Origin: Zygnema circumcarinatum
Lineage: Eukaryota > Streptophyta > Zygnematophyceae > Zygnematales > Zygnemataceae
Assembly (NCBI GenBank): GCA_037447605.1
Contig: CM074822.1
Span: 480,867-506,560 of the forward strand
DNA length: 25,694 nt
Direction of reading: 5' to 3'
The notes beneath the pieces were generated by a model that saw only the letters and a list, made by a program, of their open reading frames with translations, did no database searches and was not told the DNA's origin. Below, piece by piece: positions 10,217 through 21,420 of this stretch (positions are counted from its first letter, which is position 1; every line of letters begins with the position of its first letter). The translations under genes were made by a program, and so were the position numbers.

Positions 10217-13200
10217 ATGCTCGCGTGCAGCTCACTGAAAGGCAGAACCTGCTTCCAAATAGTGGAGTCGCTTTCCAGAAGTGGGCGAGAGAGAGGGATA
10301 AGCGCCTGCTTGCTCCTGCTTGAAGCCGCCATCCGCCCTGCAGGGAACGCCTGCTCGCCTCCTACTCCTGCTCCTGCATCTGCTTCTGCTTCTGCTTCGG
10401 GTTCTGATTTTGCATCTGGATTTGCATCTGGTTCTGCCTCTACTGAGGGAGAGGGAGAGAGGAAGGAGAGGGAGGCAAAAGCTAGGAGTAGGAGTGAGAG
10501 CAGATCGGAGCTTGAGAGAGGATTGAGAAGGCTCCGAAAGCTTGCCAACATGGCGAGGAACGATACGTTGGCATGTGCTGCGATCACGGCCGATTCAGTG
10601 GAAGGCATGATTTCAGACATGGCGAAGGCCAAGGAGGTGGGAGCAGACATCGTGGACTTGAGGCTGGATCATCTCAAGGAGTTTAAGGGCGAGAGTGATC
10701 TGATTCAACTGCTCAACGCACGGCCGCTGCCAGCCATAGTTTCATACAGGTTTGCGCAAAATCTTAGATTGCAAGGTTGAACATTGTGAGAGAACGTGAC
10801 GTACTGACCAGTGAACGATCCTGATCCTTCATCTCTCTCTTTCTTTCTCAATCTTTCGTGTTCGGAGCTGGTTTATTTTTCTCCAATAGAATAAAAAGCC
10901 AGTTTACTGAGTTCATGAAAAGCTTCACAAGTGCATAACGTGTGCCATTGAACAACGCAGCTGGACCGATTCATGCATCCCGCTTATCCCTTTTTTTTTT
11001 TTTATACTGAGTATGTCGCAAAGGGAAAGGCTTAATGATGAATGCTTGTTTTTTTTAATTATGATATCCTCTGTACTTTAATCCAAGTCTCTCTCACTTT
11101 GAGCTAACGCATTGCTTTCCCTTTCCTCCTCTTGTTGCTTGAGCAGGCCAAAGTGGGAAGGTGGGCTGTACGAGGGCGATGAAACTGCAAGGCTCGCCAC
11201 ATTGCAGAAGGCTATGGAGCTTGGAGCAGAGTTTGTCGATGTGGAGCTTAAGGCAAGTCGTCTTGCCCTTTAGTACCTTTATATACTGTGGTCAGTCCTT
11301 TCTCTTGCCTGCAGCTTAATACCGAGCAAAGCGACGGTATCACTTTTCCCTCGTCGAGTACAAAACGAAACTTCTCTCTGAAACAATGCAGGCCCTGGAG
11401 AGGGGCTGCTATGTACTGTACGAGAGTTTTTTTCATAAATAGGATAGCTGTATAAGCACTGTGGTCGATATGTTTCTCATTTGGCTTGGCTAACCATGAC
11501 TGACTTGTAAGCACGTTCAATTGGCGCAGGTTGCTCCTGAATTTGTGAAGACTCAACCAAAGAGTCTATCTGGTGAACCTTTGCCGTGCCGTGTGATTGT
11601 GTCGTACCACAACTTTGAAAAGACCCCGCCATTGGATGAGCTTGAGGCGATCGTTGAGGAAATCCGCGACGCAGGTGCCAGCGTTGCGAAGGTGGTGACG
11701 ACAGCAACTGATATCTGTGACTGCAAGCCGATTTTTGAGCTTCTGCAGAAGTCAAAAGTGAGCTTGTCCTCCATCCCCCTCCAAGACATGTCATTTACTT
11801 AATACTTTGTTTTTAAATGAATCCTTGCATCCTTTGAGCTCAAATTTGTAACTTCGGAGTTGTTTGTTTTCACGTTCCTTTTGCTTCCTGATATAGTAAA
11901 GATTGCTTTCGTTCGTTCTGTAATAGTCAGCAAGGGATTCTTATGAGGTGCTTGCAAGAAATAACCACCTTCTGTGCAATTTTTGTATGCCTTCTCATTG
12001 TACCATTCTACTAACAATCCACGTTTCACCATCGATTTCTTGAGAATAGCTGTGCGTAGAAAGGGCCATATTATCTTCGTATTGTGAAGATTTTGGGCTT
12101 CCCACTTTTTTTCTTCTTTTGTTGTTTGAGTATGAAAGATGATGCATGATGCCGAGAAATGCATCACGGAAGTAAGGTTTGATACTTACGACCAAAACTA
12201 TAATATGCGCAAATATATGGATGGAATGATGCTTCTTTTGTATTCTCGACGAGATCCCATAGCTTATCACATAAACCTGCATTGAAGTCTAATGTCTAGA
12301 CGTTCATTAGTTCTCCTTTGCTTCACTAACGATTCCAGATTGTGTTGTGGCCAATCAATTCGTGCAGGGACCACTCATCGCCTTTTCTCTTACTATCCGC
12401 GGTGAGATCACTAGAGAGCTGGCGCCTAAGTACGGAGCTTTCCTCACTTATGGTGGTTTAGAGTCCCACCATGAGGGCCATGGTGAATGGGTTCCTCCCA
12501 GCATTCAGGAGCTCTTGGATGTGTATCTTCTGAGGAGAGTAGGCAAGGAAACAAAAGTGTTCGGAGTCTGCGCCAACCCTGTAGGCCATAGCAAGAGCCC
12601 ACTGCTCCTCAATGCCGCCATGATTGAAACCGGAGTCGATGGAGTCTATGTGCCGTTCCTTGTTGAGAAGAGCATCGCCGAGTTTTTTGACACTTTCGAC
12701 GAATTCGCGGGCTTTAGGTGAGGGATTTTGAAGTGCTGCGAGTTTTAGGCATGGCTCCGGTTTTGTGAAGATAAGGAAAACATTAAACTTAAATCAGCGA
12801 TAATTTGTCAAGATGAACTATGAGGTTTTCATATTTAAGCTTGTTTTTCTTCTCCAATTTTATACCAAGGTTGTCTAGAAATTCAAGCATGATTCGTATA
12901 CGTCCTTGACAGCAAGCAGCAAACTTCCTGCAGTATGAGATCGTTTCTGTGGCAGCTTAAACTAGAATTACTTCAGCTACTAGTTTTAAGTGGTTTTTGT
13001 GAAACACGCGTCACCTTCTATAGCACTCGTTTCATGAAAATGGGGTTATGGGTGATTTGAAATGCAGTGTGACCCTTCCTCATAAGGCGGCTGCTGTGCT
13101 GCGCTGTGAAGAAGTGGACCCAACCGCAAGGGTGAGACTTCTACTACATTTTGCCAAAAGGGGCGCAGCTTCGTTGTCCACATTTCTTCTAGTTTGGGTT

Positions 13201-15237
13201 ACCTAAGATTTATTCTCCAGTCAACCTACATCATTATTGTTTGAAGTTTTCTGGATGGATTACCTCGTGGGAAAGGTTTAGTATCTGTGAAAGATCACTG
13301 AATGGACGAACAGCATTTGCGTTCAAATGGCTACATGTTTCTTATGGTGTTTTGGATACTTGCAGGCCATCGGAGCAGTCAACAATGTTGTGAGACGCCC
13401 AGACAAGACTCTCTTCGCTAGGAACACAGATTGGGGCGCATGCACCTCCGCCATTGAGGATGGCCTCCGTGAGAAGGAAGGTTAGTCATGGAGAATCTCA
13501 GCAGCGTCTTTGGCGAATTCCCCATTATTCTCCTCCTTCATGTCTCAGAGTCTCTAAGAAAATTAGAATTTTGTTCTTGCAGGCCTGCCAGCTGGTGGAC
13601 CAAGCCCGCTAGTGGGCAGACTCCTCATCCTCGTGGGAGCGGGAGGTGCTGGACGCTCCCTTGCATTCGGCTCTACACAGAGTGGAGCTATACTCGTGGT
13701 GGCTGATTTGGACCAGGGTAACGTTTCTTTGCATCTCCCGTCAGCTTGGGGTTTCCGTTTGGTACGCAACGATCTGTCTGTGACATATACACACAATAGT
13801 TAGGGAAAGGTCAGTGAGGTGTCAATGGTACTTTGCGCACGATGGCTTTTGCTGTGCATCCTTTCTTCCGTTTCACTCAGTGTGTGGTGTTGGCAACGGT
13901 CACAGAATTCATCATTAGCAGCTGCGAAAGATTCAGTGTGTATACGTTTGGTGTGTGTGTGTGTGTTTCAGTGTGACCTCCTTTCCTCATTTCTGACTAG
14001 TTTAGCCCTGTGTCTCGTCTACAGAAAGGGCAAAGGCCTTGGCCGACATTTTCAATGGCGGCACTGCCACTGTTAAGGAAGTGGCTGTTCTCAACTCTGC
14101 GGAGCTGATGGTGAAGAAGTTTGCCCCTCATTCCACGAAGGCGCCAGTCCTTGCTCACATGACCCCTGTGGGCATGGTGCCCAAAGTGGAGAACACTCTC
14201 TTCACTCAGGTGAGCGGCCGTCCAAAGATGCAGTTACAGAACACGAGAGTCTGCAGGCGTTTCCCATATTATCTCCCCCTCCGTAGGCACACCTGCAGCC
14301 AATCGCCTTCCGACCATAAGCCTTTCGCCAAGTTCTGCATGTTAGCTTTGCCTCACGCCTTACTCAACTTTGTCGACCTCAGTCGACTTAGTTGAGCAGT
14401 CAGCAGACAGCATCCGCAAGCCAGGCTTTCTGCAGATGCGCATGATGTTGATGTGTGGGTGATGTATGAGTATATGGTATGATTCGGTTGATCATGATGT
14501 ATGATGCAAGGGTATGCAGGACATGCTGGGAGGATATGCCGTCGTCTTTGATGCGGTGTACACGCCTCCCGAGACGCGGCTGCTGCGAGAGGCCAAGGCT
14601 GCGGGATGCACCCCTGTGAGCGGAGTGGAGATGTTTGTGCGCCAAGGGGCTGATCAGTTCTTCAACTTCACAGATCGCATGCGTGAGTGCAGCCTTTCTC
14701 TTTCCTCTTCCCGTCCCACTCTCTTCCAGAGGGTCGTTCGCTTGTCCTTGTGCCGCTCACTGGCCTCTGTGCTTCGCGCCAGTTATCCCTGTGAAGGACG
14801 AGATTATGATGATGGATGGGATTCGTTTGGGATGATTTTCTTTTTGTTCAAAGCAGAGGTTGATGTAAGGGTCTTTAGAGTTTGCAGGCCTTTCAAGGCT
14901 TTATGTAACTAGAAGCTTTGGCTGTCTGAAGGCGCAAGCTACGGGGTGATGTGTATGATGTATTATTATGTAATTTCTCTCCTCTCTCTCTCTCGTCTCT
15001 CCCCTCCCACTCTCTCTCTCCTTCTCCCTCACTCTCTCTTTCGTTTCCTTTCCCTGCCACTTCATTCTTCTTCTCTCTCTCCCGTCTCTTCCCTCCCTCC
15101 CCTCCCCCTCTCGCCCCACTCTTCCTCTCTCCCCCTTTTACAAGGTATGGTGTCTGATTATGGTGTATGAGTTCACGTGAGCAGCTTCCAAGGACATCAT
15201 GCGAGAGAAGCTGCTATCGGAGATCCGAGGCCATTGA
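10217..15237 (+). CDS. Bifunctional 3-dehydroquinate dehydratase / shikimate dehydrogenase (DHQ-SDH)
   Basis: There are ten exons: 10217-10749, 11147-11252, 11530-11757, 12368-12717, 13068-13131, 13366-13480, 13583-13717, 14025-14209, 14520-14682 and 15185-15237, giving 643 residues with consistent phases. It catalyses steps 3 and 4 of the shikimate pathway (dehydroquinate to dehydroshikimate to shikimate), normally in plastids. Residues 1-111 are Ser/Ala/Arg-rich and could be a transit peptide; Met112 is a possible second start. The type I dehydratase domain keeps Glu211 (DVELK), His240 (VSYHN) and the Schiff-base Lys267 (AKVVTT). The dehydrogenase domain keeps Ser364/Ser366 (HSKSP), Lys412 (LPHK), Asp449 (NTDWG), GAGGAG (484-489), DAVYTP and FVRQG. 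Two oddities: the usual NRT-type NADP motif is replaced by ADLD (506-509), and intron 2 has a GC donor. An alternative last exon is possible at 14783-14835. Confidence 0.95.
14981..15137. repeat. Polypyrimidine segment, copy 1 (DHQ-SDH intron 9)
   Basis: A near-pure C/T stretch just upstream of the last DHQ-SDH exon. It shares a long colinear match with 16852-17008, including the non-repetitive landmark TTTCGTTTCCTTTCCCT. Confidence 0.75.
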
Positions 15238-16050
15238 CGGGCGAAGCTGTAGCAGAGGGAAGCCTGCTCTCTCTGCGACGTCTGCTCGCCCATTCTCTGT
15301 GTGATAGTACTCACTTTGAATGCGTGAGTACACTTAGAAGGCCATTGATTCTAGAATTAGGCGCGTGCTTGCTTCCTTCTCTCGTTTTTTTTTCTAGAAG
15401 CTATTCATCACTATAGGGAGGGGAGGGTACGTTAAATATAAGAAGAAGTAGACCACCGTCACCATTCTTGTTTCCCCCTTTCCGTTTTTTTTTTTTTATA
15501 ATGGAAGCACTTTCGGCATTCTTGTTGTCCTTAGAATTCATTCTCTTCAAGAAGTCTCTAGGCTGATTCGTTTCCATGCTCTCATAGTTCCGTTTCCTGT
15601 TCATCGCGGGCTCCCTTGCATGAAACCTCCGTAAATTGCTCAAACTGTAACACATAGGACGGCCCCCGACAATTTGTCCGTACAAGGAGACTGCTGTCGG
15701 CAAGCCAGCGCGGATGGGTCTCGTTGCAACATAACACCTCAAACGCCAGCCAATGACGACCAGCTACGTGGAATTTTGCCTAGCGTGGCAATCTGTGATT
15801 AGTCCACGTCAGGCAGAACTTTGGAGTCCCGTCACGAGAACCAGGGCCGGCCCAACCGACGCGCCGACACGTCCCCGTTGACCGGACAGCTGTACCCCTC
15901 GCGTTGTCCAAATTAAATACAAAATCATCTTAAACGACAAAACAAAGATTTTATTCGTACAGGTTTCTGTCTGGACTCACAAAATCGTCGCCCAATGACA
16001 GATTCCTGTTACCGGAAATTGCGGAAAAGTCATCATGACTTTCAAAGTAT
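15238..16050. other. Intergenic; no gene seen
   Basis: 3' flank of DHQ-SDH. There are A/T runs and scattered ACGT-core motifs, but no coding frame with recognisable content on either strand. Confidence 0.55.
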
Positions 16051-16055
16051 AATGC

Positions 16056-16472
16056 CACGTGGCTGGAAGACGCTAAAATTCCGACATGTAATTTGTCGTT
16101 TTGCAACAGCATGTGTACGGACGATGCTCCCAATCCTCATCTTCAAATAGTTACGTACAATATACCGTACAGTCGCTGGCCGCGGGGAATCTCACGCGTG
16201 CGAGAATAAACGTCACACGAGTGAGGTTCCGATTGGGCGGCACCTCCAAGGGAGGAAAAACCCCTCGAGAAATCCACCAATTGAAATGCGCCATGTCATC
16301 ACCCTTTCCCACGTGGCACGCTTTGACTGGGCATCAACAAGCCACGTCATTCCACCTGTACACGTGACAGGCCCTGATTGGGGGAGACCTCCTCTGGAGA
16401 CCCCGCGAGAGGTAAAATTCTAACCAGATTCAACCAATCTCAACAAGCCATGTAGGCGCACTTACACACGTG
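16056..16472. promoter_or_regulatory. G-box cluster upstream of the pyrophosphatase-like gene
   Basis: CACGTG occurs at 16056, 16310, 16361 and 16467, among GATTGG (CCAAT) motifs. It is about 1.1-1.5 kb before the coding start, with a polypyrimidine tract between. Its role is inferred from motif density. Confidence 0.35.
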
Positions 16473-16659
16473 GCGCATTCCCCTGGCGCTGCCCACAGCC
16501 GTTGGTTTCGTTCCGCCCGATAGGCAATCTCGCACGAGCAACGAACAGTCAGGATTGAGCCACATCATCGTTGGAAACTGGCTAACTGCCCACTAACGAA
16601 CCCGCCGACATGACCGCCGCGTCGCGACAAATTCTGCCGCCCACTGCTGTCCTTTGTTT

Positions 16660-17345
16660 CCCCCCCCCGCCGCCCGACCGCTACCTCTCCTGTCGTCCCC
16701 CTCTCCCTGTCCGTCTCCCGCTCCCTCTCCTTCTCCCTCTCCCTCTCCCTCTCCCCCTCCGTCTCCCTCTCCCTCTCCCCTCACCCTCTCCCTCCCTATG
16801 CCCCTCTCGTTCTACTCTCTCTCACTTTTCCTTTCACTCCCACTTCCCTCTCCTTCTCTGTCTCTCTCGTCTCTCCCCTCCCACGCTCTCTCTCCTTCTC
16901 CCTGACTCTCTCTTTCGTTTCCTTTCCCTCCCACTTCATTCTCCTCTCTCTCCCGTCTCTTCCCTCCCTATTCTCCCCCTTTCGGCCCACTCGATTCCTC
17001 TCTCCCCCTATCTCCCCCACTCCTCCCCTCCCTCACCCCCTCCCTCCCTCTCACCCCCACTCCCTCTCCTGAATCTCCCCTATCCTACCTCTCCACTCTT
17101 TTTTGCTTACCCCTCTCTCTCGTCTCTCCCCTTCCTCTCCCACCCTCTCCCTCTCCCCAACCCATCCCCTCTCTCTCCCCACTCCCACTTTCCTCCCATC
17201 CTATCTCCTTCCCCTCTCCCAGTCTCCCTCACCCTCCACTTCCTCCCCTCGTCTCCTTCTCCCCTTCTCCCCTCCCTCTCTCCCTCACCTTCCTCCCCCC
17301 CTCCCTTCCCACTCCCCACCTCTCCCTCCCCCCTTCTCTCTCCCC
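16660..17345. repeat. Long polypyrimidine tract upstream of the pyrophosphatase-like gene
   Basis: About 690 bp are almost entirely C and T on the plus strand, with irregular CCCTCTC-type units. Long Pro/Ser/Leu open frames here are a by-product. The segment 16852-17008 is a near copy of 14981-15137. Confidence 0.9.
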
Positions 17346-17577
17346 CAAACTCTAAGAAATAAAAGGCGCTTCCTCGAGAACACGCAATGCCTTCTCAGCT
17401 TTCTAAGGAAGGAGAAGGTTCGAGAGAGGTCGACTTGGAGGAGGAAGAGGCCCAACAGAGAGACTGTGGCTGGAAGCGAGAGGGATAGTGAGAGAGAGAG
17501 AGAGAGAGAGAAAGAGCGAGAGTCTGATAAGTAACCAGGAGAGGAAAACCCATATTTAGTATTAGCCCTATACCGCC

Positions 17578-20565
17578 ATGTGCCTTGCAGACAGAGTGGA
17601 GGATTCTGCAGAGAGAAATTCCATGGCTTCCATACCCCACTCCTCTCCCTCTCCCTCTCCCTCCCCCTCTCCCTCCAGCTGCACTTCCTCTGACACCCAC
17701 AAGACCCACGTGTCTCCCTCTCCGCCGTCCGATTCCCTGCCACCTGTCAGCACGGGTGTGCAGGTAGTCGAAGTGGGAGTGCCCCTATCCCCAAGCTTCC
17801 GCCTTGTCTATCTTGACTCCCATGGGTCCGGTATCTCCCCATGGATGCACATCCCTCTCCACAACAGGGAGGGCCATTTGCATGTTCTTTGTACCACTCC
17901 CCGGGGACTTTCTGCCCAGCTTGAAGTCTCTAGAAGGGAATTATGGACCCCTCTCAGACACAGATTACGACGCAAAAAAGTAATTTTTTTCGCACATTCA
18001 AGCCCTTGGAATTATGGAATTTTGCCTCAGACATGGGCTGACAGAGAAGATCATGTTACAGACCAAGGAGGGCTGCCTGCAGATAACCAACCAGTGGAGG
18101 TGGTGGAGATTGGAAGCAGGTCGAGGGTTTGTGGGGAGGTTTATGCAGTCAAAGCATTGGCTGCTTTTGCAGTGATTGAAAAAACGAGTTTTCAGGTTGC
18201 ATGGAAAATTGTGACTATTGCAGCCGACGATCCGCTTGCATTGGAGTTTGGGAGTGTGGCGGATGTTGCGCAGAAACGTCCCGGAACGCTTGAGAAGGTT
18301 CGGGAATGGCTCAGAGTTTGTCAATGTTCTCAGCCTGGTAAGGGGACTGAAACCCTAAAATGGATGGGTTGTGGGGTGAGGGAAAGGGCGGGTGGAGGGA
18401 GGGGGGGAGGGAGAGAGGGAGAGAGAGAGGGAGGGAGGAAAAGGAGAATGGAAGGGGAGTGATTGGTGGTGAGGTCGGTGTGAGTGGATGCCCAACGATT
18501 ATGCTTTCATGGCGGTTTTCTTTTTTAAAGTCTGCAGACATTACTTTCTGTAGCCATGCATATATATATCTCTTCCTCATGCTCACCCTCTCACTCCCTC
18601 TCCCCCATTCGCTCTTTCTCCATCTTCCCCTCCCCCCTCCCCCCTCCCGCCTCTCCCTCCCCCCTCCCCCCTCTCCCTCCCCTCCCCTTTCCCCTCCCCC
18701 TCCCCGCCTCCCTCTCCCCTCCCCCTCCCCCTCTCCCTCCCCCTCCCTCCCTCCCCCCTCCCCGCCTCCCTCTCCCTCCCCTCCCCCCTCTCCCTCCCCC
18801 CTCCGTCCCACTTCCCCGTCCTCGCTCCCCCTCCCCCCTCTCCCTCCCCCTCCCCCTCCTCCCTCTCCCTCTCCTCTCCCCTCCCCTTCTCCCTCTCCCC
18901 TCCCCCTCCCCCTCCCCCTCCCCCCCTCCCCCTCCCCCTCTCCCTCCCCCCTCCGCCCCCCTCCCCCTCCCCCGTCCCCCCCTCCCCCCTCCCCCCTCTC
19001 CCTCCCCTCTCCTATCTTTCTCCCTACTCCCTCTCCGTACTCCCTTTCCCTCTCCCTCTCTCTCCCTCTCCCTCTCCCTCTCCCTCTCCCTCTCCTCTCC
19101 CTCTCCCTCCTCCCTCTCCCTCTCCTCTCCCTCTCCCTCTCCCTCTCCCTCTCCCTCCTCCCTCCCTCTCCTCTCCCTCTCCCTCTCCCTCTCCCTCTCT
19201 CTCCCTCTCCTTCTCCCACTCCCTCTCCCTCTCTCTCCCCCGCCTCTCTCTCTCCCTCTCCCCCACTCAACTCTTTCAGACTCCCACCCCACCGCGATCA
19301 ATCTATTTCCAGCCACTCCCAACCTTGAAACTGAAACTGAACCTAAAACTCCCTTCACCTTCTATACATCTCCTGCAGAGGACAATGAGTACCTTTTCGG
19401 AATGAACGAGCGAGCGGCGGATGTGAAGGAGGCCATGACCGCCATAGCTCAAGCTCATGCGAGTTGGCAACTTCTTACAGCCGACTGTCCACCCCATGAA
19501 AGCATCCCCCTTGAGCAGTCCATGTATGCGCCATGGACATGGGCCAAAATTCATGGAATTCCACTTCATGTGCAGCTACAGAGTGCTAATGTTGACAATC
19601 ATGAGCGAGACTCCATTAGGGTTAAGGATTCAGATTCCACCTTACTTCGCGGGTTTGATAAACTTCCAAAGTTTCTGCAATCTCCCGGAAAGCTGGGAAG
19701 GCCTGCATACTTAGAACCCAAGAAGGTAGTAGCTGAGAGAAGCTCAGGAAACCACTCAGAGCCGATTAGGAGGTCAGGAAGTAACAGCAAAGGACCGAGA
19801 GAGGAGGTAGAGAGGGCATGGAAGGAGGCAGAGCGGAATCTTGGGGTGAGAGAGGGAGGGAGAGGGACAGTGGGAGAGGCTGAGGTTGGGTGGGGGAGGA
19901 GGCAGGTGGGAGAGGGAGAGACGGTACAGGAGAGAGAAGATGAGAGGAGACAGAGTGGGAGGCTAATGCATATTGGGGAGTTGGGATCATATGGAAGTGT
20001 TCCTGCTTTAGTAGATGAGGGAGTGAAGAGGGGGAGAGGGGGACCTTCTGAGCACCTTCACAACAATTATAAGTTGGAGCACAGCGATCCCGTGCGGGAG
20101 AGAGTGGAGTATCGTCAGATGAGGAGGGAGAGAGGGGGTGTGGGAGTGGGAGTGGGAGTGGGAGTGGGAGGGGGAGGGGGAGGGGGAGGGGGAGGGGGAG
20201 GGGTAGTGATTCAGCCCCATTCTGCTCTCAAGTACAGAGTGACTTACCCTATGGCATGGGGGAGAAGCAAAGAGCGAGTGAAGAGAGTATCGTGGTCAGA
20301 GTTTGTGGAAGTGAGAGAGATACCTGCGAGAGAGAGTGAGGGAGATGCAGAGAGAGAGGCTTCAAGCGAGGGGAATCCACAGATTGAATCATGGCACGGC
20401 CTTAGTCCCAAACCTCGCCGGAGGGAATCCATGGCGGCAGGAAGCTCCAGTTCGAGGGGTTCAGGGTTTTACCATCCTCCTCTTCCAAATAGTAAGGAGT
20501 TTGCAGTGACTGAAGATATGCTATTGAGGCTTAAGCAGGCGGCAAGGCAGCGACCCCTCGGATGA
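17578..20565 (+). CDS. Inorganic pyrophosphatase-fold protein, catalytically degenerate, with long C-terminal tail
   Basis: Two exons, 17578-18337 and 19280-20565 (phase 1, GT-AG), give 681 residues. Residues about 73-320 align colinearly with the eukaryote-type family I soluble pyrophosphatase of plant plastids: SPWMHIPL (87-94), [12 protein letters not shown] (142-153), PVEVVEIG (172-179), [23 protein letters not shown] (208-221), [12 protein letters not shown], and AHASWQLL (312-319) in exon 2. Functional enzymes hydrolyse PPi using a cluster of Asp residues that hold Mg. Here only Glu116, Tyr146, Asp169 and Lys210 remain; the other expected positions read Gln114, Ile136, Gln171, Glu174, Glu201, Ala208 and Cys248-Gln249. 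The N-terminus is Ser/Pro-rich and may be a transit peptide. The roughly 350-residue tail is Arg/Glu/Gly-rich, with a Gly/Val run, and contains conserved-looking islands ([15 protein letters not shown]; the C-terminal [13 protein letters not shown]). No tail domain was recognised. A binding or scaffold role is possible, but the function is unknown. Confidence 0.85.
18585..19275. repeat. Polypyrimidine tract filling the pyrophosphatase-like intron
   Basis: Nearly 700 of the 942 bp of the single intron (18338-19279) are C/T on the sense strand, in CCCTCTCC, CCCCTCC and CTCTCC units. It reads open in several frames and merges with exon 2, which makes a spurious 669-residue open frame; the acceptor CTCTTTCAG at 19279 is the true boundary. 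Confidence 0.92.
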
Positions 20566-20754
20566 AAAATTGACCTGCTTCTCCTTCAATAGCATAAACA
20601 ACAGAAACATCATAGGACTCCTATGGCATATTTATTTATTGTTTTTCAAGCTTGAGATAGACAAGCTTGTGTAGGGATAAGCTCGTAAGTGAGCAAAGGA
20701 AGGTGATTCCAAACACCTCTTTCTCCAGAGGGAGTATGCGCATGGACATGGTAG

Positions 20755-20970
20755 GATGAGAGAGAGAGAGGGAGAAAGGGAGAGAGATAGAGAGAGAGAG
20801 TGAGAGTGAGAGAGAGATAGAGCGAGAGAGAGAGTGAGAGTGAGAGTGAGAGAGAGAGTGATAGAGAGTGAGCGAGAGAGATAGAGAGAGAGTGAGAGAG
20901 AGGGAGACAGAGAGAGAGAGAGAGTGAGAGTGATATATAGAGAGAGAGAGAGAGTGAGAGAGAGAGAGCA
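20755..20970. repeat. (GA)n-rich imperfect microsatellite
   Basis: GAGAGTGAGA and GAGAGATAGA units lie about 190 bp downstream of the pyrophosphatase-like stop codon. It could fall in the 3' UTR or just beyond. Confidence 0.9.
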
Positions 20971-20999
20971 TAGTCCTTTATAAGTCATGTGCCACAATA

Positions 21000-21420
21000 A
21001 GACCATGTCTCACAAAGGGCAATACGCAATACTTTGGACTTGAGCTCACCTTTGCAGAGTGAGTAGAAATGTAGATGTGGGGAAGAACCATGATGAAAGG
21101 TTAAGGCTTTGAGGGCAGAAATATGAATGTATTCTTTGGCATATTCTTTTCCCCATTCTTTAAAAAAAAAAAAAAAGGGGGCATAGTATAGGCTCACAGG
21201 TTTAAGGAAAAAGCTTTTCTCTCCATAGCTGGCACTATAAGTATTAGCTGAGCCCTCCCATGCTTGCAGTTGAGACAAACGGAGAGGGCATTCACATGTG
21301 ACATGGCAAGAGGCAACATCGGAAACCACGAGGAATTGGCCACATGCGTGTGGGTTCCTGTTCAGTTTATTCCAGCCTATCCATGTGCAGTGGTGGGCTT
21401 CAGTTTTACGGTTTTGAGAG
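21000..21420. other. Intergenic; no gene seen
   Basis: There is an A15-like run at 21163-21176 and no recognisable coding or RNA feature on either strand. Confidence 0.5.

Noticed and set aside
10048-10650. Minus-strand 200-residue open frame
   Set aside because: Antisense of DHQ-SDH exon 1 and its upstream region; composition mirrors the sense Ser/Ala/Glu codons.
16610-17362. 250-residue Pro/Ser/Leu open frame
   Set aside because: Low-complexity CT tract; no family content and open in more than one frame.
18556-19279. N-terminal extension of the 669-residue open frame
   Set aside because: The portion before 19280 is intronic; the true exon join is at 18337/19280, where phase and PPase homology continue.
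18311-19358. Minus-strand Arg/Glu/Gly open frames of 255 and 319 residues
   Set aside because: Antisense of the CT-rich intron of the pyrophosphatase-like gene.
20632-21006. Ser/Leu-rich minus-strand open frames
   Set aside because: Translation of the GA microsatellite downstream of the pyrophosphatase-like gene.
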